Shown here: one piece after another, positions 42,625-50,187 of the stretch | Layout: every line of letters begins with the position of its first letter | Numbering within the stretch: position 1 is the first letter of the stretch | Assembly: GCA_963707275.1 (NCBI GenBank) | Contig: CAVPPH010000004.1 | Coordinates: 310,001 to 374,000, forward strand | Reading direction: 5' to 3' | DNA from: JACKBK01 sp963707275 | GTDB lineage: Bacteria > Chloroflexota > Anaerolineae > JAAEKA01 | DNA: 64,000 nt | Position numbers and translations under genes: made by a program | The notes under the pieces: generated by a model | What the model was told of the DNA's origin: nothing | The model's input: the letters and a program-made list of their open reading frames with translations, nothing else | Databases searched by the model: none

Positions 42625-43188
42625 CTACATCTCCGCGAATAGATCAGCGACTGGCAACTCAAATCCTTCGAGGACGCCCTCGCCTTTAAGTACGTCGTCT
42701 TCGCCAAACTCGCGCAAATCAGTCGAAGAGCGGTACACCAGCACCGTCCGGCGTTCCGGCTCGACGATCCACACCCGCTCGACGCCGATGGAGAAGTAGT
42801 CATCCAGTTTGCTGCGGATATCTTGCCAACGATCGCTGGGCGACATGATCTCGACCACGAGTTCGGGGGCGACTTCTAGAAAGCCGCGAGGCAGGCGGGA
42901 CACACGGTTTTTGGACACGAAGACAACGTCCGCCGCCCGTATGGTGTCCGGATTGCGACGGATATAGATGCCAGGCTCACCGGTCAGCACCCAACCGAGT
43001 TTCCTTCGCAGGACATATAAGTTCAACGAATGGGCAAGATACAACTCGAACCAGCCGTGCTCGGAACCTGTTGGAACCATAGGTGCAATCCTCCCATCGA
43101 TAAGTTCACTAGGACCGATATCGCCCAATGCGAGCAAGTCCTCACCTGTGATCAGGTCGGTTTTCGGTGGTGCAGTCAGTATAGCCAT
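42625..43188 (-). CDS. Uma2 family protein (PD-(D/E)xK nuclease fold)
   Basis: 187 residues; ATG at 43188 follows AAGGAG. Family features are the N-terminal TGEDLLALGDIGPSELIDG, HGWFELYLAHSL, the catalytic-type strand RAADVVFVS with Asp, and ELVVEIMSPSDRWQDIRSKL followed by YFSIGVERVWIVEPERR. Uma2 proteins are abundant in Chloroflexota and Cyanobacteria, often in many copies; their function is not established. Preceded by a consensus promoter. Confidence 0.88.
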   Translation of the reverse strand: MAILTAPPKTDLITGEDLLALGDIGPSELIDGRIAPMVPTGSEHGWFELYLAHSLNLYVLRRKLGWVLTGEPGIYIRRNPDTIRAADVVFVSKNRVSRLPRGFLEVAPELVVEIMSPSDRWQDIRSKLDDYFSIGVERVWIVEPERRTVLVYRSSTDLREFGEDDVLKGEGVLEGFELPVADLFAEM

Positions 43189-43234
43189 CGGTCACACTCC
43201 TTGTCGGCTCTTGAAATGTCTCAAGCCTGCCGGA

Positions 43235-43263
43235 AGTATAGCATTCGTCGCGACATCGGACAA
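43235..43263 (-). promoter_or_regulatory. Sigma70 promoter of the Uma2 gene
   Basis: On the minus strand TTGTCC (43263-43258), a 17-base spacer and TATACT (43240-43235), 46 bases upstream of the ATG. Confidence 0.75.
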
Positions 43264-43331
43264 ACGTCTGTGCCTCCAGTTCCCCGAAGGGCCCCAGCGA
43301 TTCTGCTGGAAATATGCTTCCATTAACTCGA

Positions 43332-44144
43332 TCATTCCTCTGATGCCTCGCGGTCGTGGCCGTCGTGGTCGTCGTGTTGCCAGTGGTACATCACCGCAAA
43401 AGTGCCAGGGCGCTCGATCCCTTTCACGATAAGCGTGCGCGAACCAACAATTTTGTCCACGGGATTCCCACTCACGATGAAATCGGCGTCCGAAAGAGGA
43501 TCGCCTTTGCCAGGCTTGGGATCGGACTGCGATTCGTTGACAGGATCGCTGTGTCTTGTGGTTCCGGCACCGCTCTGGTGGTCGTTACAATGCGAGGATG
43601 AATCGAATTGCACCTGGTTCCAGGATGAGATCCAGCTGTCTTCGTGCTCACCGTGGACCAAGGAAAAACGTTGATAACAGAAGGTCAAAGCGCGCTCGTT
43701 TACCTCTTTTCCCAGGTGGGCGATCTGAGTATTGGCCCTATCAACGTCATATTGGTCGTACTTCAGATGCACATCATAACATGGCGCCACATCGGAATGT
43801 TTTCCATCTGCATTGTGGAAACCGCCGGTCACGAAGTACGACTTTCCGATTACCACTGCGCCCGCTTCCTCGGGCGGCGACTCGTAGCCCGAAACGATTA
43901 GCATTGCCGATTTTGCACCGGTCGTTACGTTAAATCCTTGACCGGGTGCAGGGTGGATGTGCACGATGCACTTATTGTCGCTCGAGGTGATGATGGCTCT
44001 GTCCGCAGTAGTCATCCTGATGGCATACTCCAGGACACCCTCAGTGTCCTGGAGATGGGGGAAGGAGCGACCTGCAGCCTGCCATTCCACGCTGCCGTCA
44101 GCCTTCACCACAATCTTTCCGCCATACGGTCCTTCGTTTCGCAT
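43332..44144 (-). CDS. Hypothetical protein with His/Asp-rich tail
   Basis: 270 residues, not recognised. ATG at 44144 follows AAGGAGGAAAGG, a very strong binding site. No signal peptide or membrane segment. The first half is beta-rich (GGKIVVKADGSVEWQ, AMLIVSGYESPPEEAGAVVIG). A polar segment with several His and Cys follows (SSSHCNDHQSGAGTTRH). The C-terminus VMYHWQHDDHDGHDREASEE could bind metal. It is divergent from the CHAT gene at 44207. Base composition is slightly lower in GC than its neighbours. Confidence 0.7.
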   Translation of the reverse strand: MRNEGPYGGKIVVKADGSVEWQAAGRSFPHLQDTEGVLEYAIRMTTADRAIITSSDNKCIVHIHPAPGQGFNVTTGAKSAMLIVSGYESPPEEAGAVVIGKSYFVTGGFHNADGKHSDVAPCYDVHLKYDQYDVDRANTQIAHLGKEVNERALTFCYQRFSLVHGEHEDSWISSWNQVQFDSSSHCNDHQSGAGTTRHSDPVNESQSDPKPGKGDPLSDADFIVSGNPVDKIVGSRTLIVKGIERPGTFAVMYHWQHDDHDGHDREASEE

Positions 44145-44171
44145 CTTCCTTTCCTCCTTGCTGAAAGTAGC

Positions 44172-44200
44172 TTGCCCACACGGACAAGCGAGAGTATCAT
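44172..44200 (+). promoter_or_regulatory. Sigma70 promoter, leaderless start of the TPR-CHAT gene
   Basis: TTGCCC at 44172-44177 and TATCAT at 44195-44200 are 17 bases apart, and the ATG at 44207 follows after six bases. The arrangement is the same as at the transglycosylase gene and predicts a leaderless mRNA. Confidence 0.7.
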
Positions 44201-44206
44201 GCGCCC

Positions 44207-46398
44207 ATGAATACGACGCCTTGTTCGGACGAACTCATCGAGGCGTTCTATCGCGCCTACAACGCTACTTCGGGGACCCACCAGGATCGCCTGCGTGAGA
44301 GCCAGATTGTCCTGGACCGGCTGCGCGCCTGTGCAGTGAATGAGCCGCGCTTCGCGCCCTGGTGCGATCTGTTCGACGGCATCCTGGCCAACGAATACGA
44401 GCGCGACTGGGGCCGCGGCGAGCAGCTCTTTCTCGCTGCCCTGAACGCCGCTGTCGACGACCGCCTGCTGCGCGGCCGCGCCAGTCTGGCGCTGGCCGTC
44501 ACCTGCTCCAACCTCGACCGCTGGCAGGACTCGCTGGTCTTCAGTCGTCAGGCGGTCGATGCGCTGGAAGGTCTGGACAAGCCGCTCGACCTGGCGGCGG
44601 CCTGGATCAATGTCGGCATCGCCTACAACAGCGGCTACCGCCACGGCATCTACGACGGTTCGGTGCTGGCTCCCGGGGTCGAAGCCTGCCAGCGCGCGCT
44701 GGCGGTGCTGGCAACCATGGATCCGTCCTCGCGCCAGCGCCCTGCCATCGAGGCGTCGGCCATGACTACGCTAGGCATTCTGCACAATCTGGCTGGCCAG
44801 TGGGACGACGCCATTGCTGCCTTTCAGCGCCATCTCGTCATCTGTCAGGAAGCCGGCTTCACTTGCCGCACCGGCGTTTCCTACAACAATCTGGGCGAAG
44901 TGTACGCCCGCATGGGACCAGACACGTACGGTCTCGCCAGTGAGTGTTTGCGCGAGGCCTATCGCATCCACTGCGAGTGCGCCGATGACTTTCGCTCGCT
45001 GGAGGCGGTTCAGATGCTGGCGGCGGTCGCCGCTCTGGCCGGTGATGTTGAACAGGCGCTGGAATACGCCGTCGAGGCCGTTCGACTGGTCGAAATCGTC
45101 CGCTCGGGCATCACTACCGCTGAGGCGCGCACCGGCTTTTCGGTCACTGTGGCCAACGTGTACGCACAAGCTGTCCTGCTGGCGGTGCAACTACAGCGGC
45201 CGCGGCTGGCATTCGACCTTGTGGAACGGTCCCGTGCCAGAGCGTTTCTTGACAGCCTCGACGCCGGTACATCTGAGCTGGTGCGCAAAGTCGAGGCGGC
45301 CAGCATCGATCTGACCGAGGTGCAGCAGCGGCTGGCGCCCGACGATCTGCTGCTGGAATACTTCACTTGCGGCGTGCTGGAGGCCCGATCGTCGCGCAAC
45401 GCGGCGTTTCAGGGACTCGCTGAAGCTCTATCTGCCACCGCCCGTTATCCTGCTGTTCGCCGTCACCCGCGACGCAGTGGAGGTCCTCGACCTGGCGTTT
45501 TCGCCGGTTGACGTCCTGCCGCAACGCCTGACCGGAGCCGTGGAGCGCCACTTCTTGCAACCGGCTATCCGTCGGGCCCTTCACCGCCGTTTGATCGAAC
45601 CAGCGCGCCATCTGTTGGCTGGCAAGCGACGGGTCGTCATCGTGCCGCACGGTCCACTGCACTACGTGCCCTTCGCGGCGCTGATGGACGCAGACGGCCA
45701 AACTCTGCTGCACGACGGCGGGCCGGAGCTGGTCTACGGGCCCAGCGCCAGCGTGCTGTTTCGTGACAGACCCGTGGGGGTATCGGAAACCGAAGGTGTC
45801 GTCACGACGCCCTGCCTGGCCATCGGCTACAACGGCGACGACGCCAACCGGCTGCGCTACGCCGAGGAAGAGGCGGAGAGCATTGCCGTCATGCTGGGCG
45901 GGCAGGCGCTGACCGGTCCGGCGAGCAAGCGTGATGCACTGTTTCCAGCACGCCACCGATGTCCGTTACCTGCACATTTCCTGCCACGGCCAGTTCGATC
46001 CCGACGCACCGCTGGCTTCGTCGCTGCACCTGGCCGCCGGCGAGACGCTGACCGCGCAAGAGGTGCTGGACGACCTGCGGCTGCGCTGCGAGCTGGTGAC
46101 CCTCAGCGCCTGCGAGAGCGGGCTGAGCACCGTGCGCCGCGGCGACGAGCTGATGGGTCTGGTGCGGGCCTTCATGCTGGCCGGCGCGCCGGCGGTCGTG
46201 GCGACCCTCTGGCGGGTGGACGAACGCTCGACCCGACTGCTGATGGAAAAGTTCTACCGCGAGCTGTCGTCCGGCGTCGATCCGGCAGACAGCGCTGCAT
46301 CGCTCGCAGATCTACTCTGCGCAATCTGGACCCGCACTTACGCCGATCCGTTCTACTGGGCGCCGTTTGTGCTGGTTGGGAACGCATCCGTCGGTTAA
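44207..46398 (+). CDS. TPR-CHAT caspase-like protease (two frameshifts)
   Basis: Composite of about 730 residues. The N-terminal 380 residues are helical TPR-type repeats (NAVDDRLLRGRASLALAVTCS region and onward). The C-terminal CHAT domain shows the expected start LLAGKRRVVIVPHGPLHYVPF, the catalytic His in YLHISCHGQFDPDAPL and the catalytic Cys in LVTLSACESGLS, followed by GDELMGLVRAFMLAGAP. Both dyad residues are intact, so it should be a clan CD cysteine protease. Frame changes lie near 45390-45415 and 45935. Substrate unknown; the neighbouring anti-sigma factor is one candidate (inference). Confidence 0.9.
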
Positions 46399-46447
46399 GG
46401 CCGCCGAATGAAACCGCACCGGCAGGAGTTCGGCGTCTGTTACGGAA

Positions 46448-46466
46448 AGCCTGCTCAAAGCAGGCT
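46448..46466. terminator. Stem-loop between convergent CHAT and anti-sigma genes
   Basis: AGCCTGCT (46448-46455) and AGCAGGCT (46459-46466) form a perfect 8-bp stem with a CAA loop. No T-tract follows on either side, so termination is only a possibility. Confidence 0.4.
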
Positions 46467-46562
46467 GCGGAGGCGGAGTCGGGCAGCTTGCTTCAGCATG
46501 CTTTGGCAGCATAGCAGGCGACGTTTTCAACCGTTGCCGACCACCGTTGCGCGCTTCTGTCC

Positions 46563-47285
46563 CTACGCCTCGATCACGATCGCTAATTGTCAGCAGTGCG
46601 TCCGCGGGCACACCCTCGAACAGCGTCTTGCCGAACGCGTCGGTCTCCTGCCGGTCGAACTCCTCCGCTGTCCACAACCAACGCCACGACGCTACCGGCC
46701 AGATTCGGCCAGCCGCCGCGGCTGGGGATATCCACCTCGACCTCCACATCGTAGCGGTCGGGGTCATTGCGCGCCGGCTCTGCGTTGATGCGGACATCGA
46801 GGTCATCGACCGCGCCGGTCAGCGCGTAGGTCAGCGGCGGTGGCGCATCGCCTTTCAGATAGCTGGGCTGCAGGGTCGGTCCTTGCATGGCCGCGCAACA
46901 AATCTGCCGTGAACTGGATCACCAGCCGGCCCAGCGCGTCGAGACGCCACGGCTGGCTGGCCGGCTGTGGTTCTGATGGCGGCGCAACCGGCGTCCGTGC
47001 TGGCAGGTAGCTGAAATCGAAGGTCGCTGCCAGCGGCGGCGGAGCCAGTTCGCCCGACTGCTCCTGCGCCAGCAGCGTCTTCAGCTCGTCCCGCGCCAGT
47101 TGGCAGGTTGCGCAACCAGCCAGGTGCGTCTGGACAGTCGGGAACGCAGCCGCGGCATCGTCGCCGGCCAGCTCCGCATCGACGTAGGCCGACAATTGAT
47201 CCTGGCAGACGCGACAATCCACCGTGGGGAAGGCATCGTCCTCGAACAACGCTTGCAAAATCGAATAGGAACGGGATTTCATCAT
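46563..47285 (-). CDS. Zinc-finger anti-sigma factor (frameshifts)
   Basis: Composite of about 240 residues. Start MMKSRSYSILQALFEDD near 47285. The zf-HC2-type motif VQTHLAGCATCQLARDELK (HxxxCxxC) is at about residue 55-65, preceded by CRVCQDQLSAYVDAELAG. A Pro/Gln linker and a beta-rich C-terminal domain follow (APPPLTYALTGAVDDLDVRI and EVEVDIPSRGGWPNLAGSVV). No membrane segment is seen. Frame breaks lie near 46905, 46680 and 46585, and the stop chosen at 46563 is tentative. It follows the ECF sigma gene on the same strand and presumably binds that sigma factor. Confidence 0.75.
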
Positions 47286-47331
47286 GATCCGTCTATGCTC
47301 TGGCGACAGTGACCCGATCGCCGCTGCTTCG

Positions 47332-47363
47332 GTGACAGGCACTTTCCGCAGTGCCTGTCACCT
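47332..47363. repeat. REP-like hairpin copy 1
   Basis: GGTGACAGGCACT, loop TTCCGC, AGTGCCTGTCACC: a perfect 13-bp stem in the sigma/anti-sigma gap. Same element as the next two copies. Confidence 0.9.
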
Positions 47364-47427
47364 CGCCTGTAAACAAAGATGCCGAACGAGCGGCGAATCT
47401 GTCGCTGCCGAGCTTGCCGGGCCATCT

Positions 47428-47460
47428 GGTGACAGGCACTTTCGGCAGTGCCCTGTCACC
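47428..47460. repeat. REP-like hairpin copy 2
   Basis: GGTGACAGGCACT, loop TTCGGC, AGTGCCCTGTCACC: the same 13-bp stem with one bulged C in the right arm. Confidence 0.9.
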
Positions 47461-47473
47461 TCCCTTGCCGATC

Positions 47474-47507
47474 AGATGACTGGCACTTTCCGCAGTGCCA
47501 GTCATCT
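47474..47507. repeat. REP-like hairpin copy 3, with compensatory change
   Basis: AGATGACTGGCACT, loop TTCCGC, AGTGCCAGTCATCT: a perfect 14-bp stem. Relative to copies 1 and 2 an A is replaced by T in the left arm and T by A in the right arm, so pairing is preserved. It lies 6 bases after the sigma-gene stop and could act as its terminator. Confidence 0.9.
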
Positions 47508-47512
47508 GCAAG

Positions 47513-48194
47513 TCAGGCAAACACCGCCAGCACGGTGCGGTCGATGCCGGCGCTTTCCAGGCATTGGCGCAACTGGCGCTTGGCGCGCTGGATGATCAGA
47601 TAGACGGCGTTGGCGGTAGTGCTCAGCGCCTGAGCGACCGCGTCCGCCGGCACATCGTCGCCCAGGCAGTTCAGCACAGCCAGCCGGTAACGTTCCGACA
47701 GCCCGGCCAGGCAGCGTTGTAGCGCCTCGGTTGCCTGACCCTGTTGCGCAGATCGGGCCGGGTCGGTCTCCGCCGACGTGTCATCCAACTGGCGGGACAG
47801 CACAGCTTCTTCCTGGGTGGTATCGAAGTCGTCGGGCGGCAGGGGGTTGCGCCGCGTCCAGTAGCTTTTGCGCAGTTCTTGGGCAGCCTGGTTACGCACG
47901 ATCTGCGCGGTCCACGAGGTGAACTTGCCCGCGCCGCTGTAAGTCGCCAGCAGTGCAAAGTCGCGGACGCGCCAGCTTCTCCAGCGTTTCCTGGACGAAA
48001 TCCTGAGCCAGCGCGGCCAACTCCTCATCGGGAAACACCGCCAGCGCGCGCAGATCGGCCTGGCGCAGACGCAGGTAGTTGTAGGCCACAACATAGAGAT
48101 AGCTGGCCAGATCGCGATGGGCGTCTGCCTGCCGGGTGACGCCACAATCGCCCTTCAATTCCTGCAGCCAATCCTGGTTGTTGCGATGTTGCAT
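47513..48194 (-). CDS. ECF-type RNA polymerase sigma factor (one frameshift)
   Basis: Composite of about 225 residues. Start MQHRNNQDWLQELKGDCGVT at 48194 (an in-frame ATG at 48221 is an alternative). Region 2: LAALAQDFVQETLEKLARVR and TYSGAGKFTSWTAQIVRNQA with LRKSYWTRR. Region 4: RCLAGLSERYRLAVLNCLGD and NAVYLIIQRAKRQLRQCLES. A frame break lies near 47965. Regions 1.1 and 3 are absent, as in ECF factors. The anti-sigma gene lies downstream on the same strand, separated by three REP-like hairpins. Confidence 0.87.
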
Positions 48195-48246
48195 TATCGA
48201 AATGGAAGACCCGTCGAGCATTGATGGACTAAGTGGATACGGCGGA

Positions 48247-48275
48247 AATATAGCATATCTTCTGGTCAAGGTCAA
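48247..48275 (-). promoter_or_regulatory. Promoter of the ECF sigma gene
   Basis: On the minus strand TTGACC (48275-48270), a 17-base spacer and TATATT (48252-48247). A second overlapping TTGACC lies at 48269-48264. It matches the housekeeping consensus, not an obvious autoregulated ECF motif. Confidence 0.75.
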
Positions 48276-48412
48276 CCGCTTGGTGCATTTTGTGCGCAGT
48301 TCCGAAAATGGCGCGCAATTGATCGCTGGAAGGCCGACAGATATTCCAGGCGGTATGTATCTGTGAAGCAGTAGTGAGCGAACAAACCACTTGAAACAGG
48401 AGAACATACATC

Positions 48413-49799
48413 GTGAACCAAAACCACAACGGAACAGCCATTGTCAATGGCGAGGCGCCGCGCGACCTGACGGTCTTCGCCAACAGCGTTGCCAGCTATC
48501 AGCGGCCGCGAGGCAAACACCTGGCGGAAAGGACCAGCGATTTCTTCGAATGGCAAGATACCCGTCGTCGTCAAGGCCTCTGGTTCTACTCGCGATCGCT
48601 TAATCGTGAGCCCGGGCCAACCACTGACATTCTCTCGGACAGCGGCAAGAGATTCACAGGCATCAACTTCGCATCCCAGGACTATCTGGGGCTGGCCGGC
48701 CATCCACGGATCAGGGACGCGGCCATCGAAGCAGTACAGCACTTTGGACCGCACAGCGCCGGCTCGCCAACGCTGTTAGGCAACACGGTCCAATCACTTC
48801 AACTTGAACAGGAGATCGCCGGGACGCTTCAGATGCCAGAAGTGGTGCTCTTTCCAACCGGATGGGCAGCCGGATTCGGCGCGATTGCAGGTCTTGTGCG
48901 GCCATATGACCACGTCATCCTGGACAGACTGGCTCACGCCTGCTTGCAACAAGGAGCATATGCCGCTACCAAGAATGTCTATCGTTCGGACCATCTCTGC
49001 ATAGAGTTCGATCCGCGAACGCCTTCAGCGCATTCGTCAGGAAGACCAACGCAACATGATCCTGGTAGTTACTGAAGGACTGTTTTCCATGGACGCCGAC
49101 ATGCCCGACATTCCGTCGCTCCAGGAGATCTGTCGCCAATACGATGCGGTTCTTCTGGTAGACGTGGCGCACGATTTCGGCGCGATGGGTCCGGGTGGCA
49201 CGGGCGCGCTGGGAATGCAAAACATGCTCGGACAGGTAGATCTTGTGATGGGTAGCTTCTCCAAGACCTTTGCTTCCAACGGCGGATTCGTCGCGGTGCA
49301 GAGTCCGGCCATCAAGCAGTATCTCAAATTCTATGGCGGACCGCATATCTTTTCCAATGCGTTGTCGCCGGCACAATGCGCGGTAGTCATGTCCGCGCTT
49401 GATACCGTGCGCTCCAGCGAAGGGGACACGCGGCGCGGACAACTTCTGCAAGTCGCGCAGGCTTTGCGCGGTTCGCTGCATGATCAGGGCATCGCTTGCC
49501 TGGGCATCCCGTCGCCGATCATTCCCGTGGTTGTAGGCGCTGAACAGGTAGCGGCCGTGGCTGCGAAGATAGTTGCAGAGCGCGGAGTTCTGGTCAATCT
49601 GGTGGAGTATCCGGCTGTATCATTGGGGCAGGCACGTTTTCGCATGCAGGCGATGGCATCCCATACGATTGAGCAGGCACAGCAGGCAGCCTCCACAGTG
49701 AGTCAGGCCGTGCGCTTCGCAACATCGATTGTTGGCAACGGGCACGGCGGTGTTGGTAGTTCCAGGGCGTCAGAGGAATTACAAGCGGAGCCGGTCTGA
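48413..49799 (+). CDS. PLP-dependent alpha-oxoamine synthase (one frameshift)
   Basis: Composite of about 462 residues; GTG at 48413 follows ACAGGAGAAC. Fold-type I aminotransferase of the family that includes BioF, KBL, serine palmitoyltransferase and CqsA. These enzymes condense an amino acid with an acyl-CoA and release CO2. Motifs are NFASQDYLGLAGHPRI, FPTGWAAGFGAI, VDVAHDFGAMGPGGTG (Asp and His for PLP) and MGSFSKTFASNGGF with the PLP Lys. The N-terminal extension of about 70 residues is like that of serine palmitoyltransferase-type members. Frame change near 49010. No biotin or threonine-degradation genes are adjacent, so a lipid or signal-molecule role is possible. Confidence 0.85.
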
Positions 49800-49960
49800 A
49801 AAAACAGCGGGATTCGTTTCTGGCCTGACAGATTGCCAGCCGATCCGGCATCAATGATCAGCGACGACCCAAACTGGTTGAACGGGACAATCACGTGAGC
49901 CGCCCCGGCGGTGGGATCCCTTGCCTCGCCAACCCTCCAGACACTCCAGGAGGAAGTAGC

Positions 49961-50131
49961 ATGAAGGCCCCCCAGTTCCATAACCTGTATCGATTCGCAC
50001 TGGCGCTGCTGCTGGCCGGCGCTATGCTGGCAGCGCGGCTGACCCTGCCCGATCAGCCGGCGGGCAACAGCCTGGCGGCCAGCCAGACCATCCCGCCAGC
50101 CAGCATCTGCACCGGCAGCACCTGCGGCTGA
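49961..50131 (+). CDS. Small secreted peptide with C-terminal Cys pair
   Basis: 56 residues. ATG at 49961 follows the very strong site CCAGGAGGAAG. The N-terminal MKAPQFHNLYRFALALLLAG is a classic signal sequence. The mature part of about 25 residues is Ser/Pro-rich and ends PPASICTGSTCG, with two Cys four residues apart. No family recognised; an exported signal peptide, a RiPP-like precursor or a fortuitous ORF are all possible. The 161 bases before it hold no other gene. Confidence 0.55.
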   Translation: MKAPQFHNLYRFALALLLAGAMLAARLTLPDQPAGNSLAASQTIPPASICTGSTCG

Positions 50132-50187
50132 ACCCGTTGATCGGGGTGTCCATCGACTGTGTGACGCCCCGGTCAACGCTACCGTCC

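Noticed and set aside
47285..47342. Upstream ATG at 47342 as start of the anti-sigma gene
   Set aside because: It lies inside REP-like hairpin copy 1 and would add about 19 residues encoded by repeat and spacer sequence.
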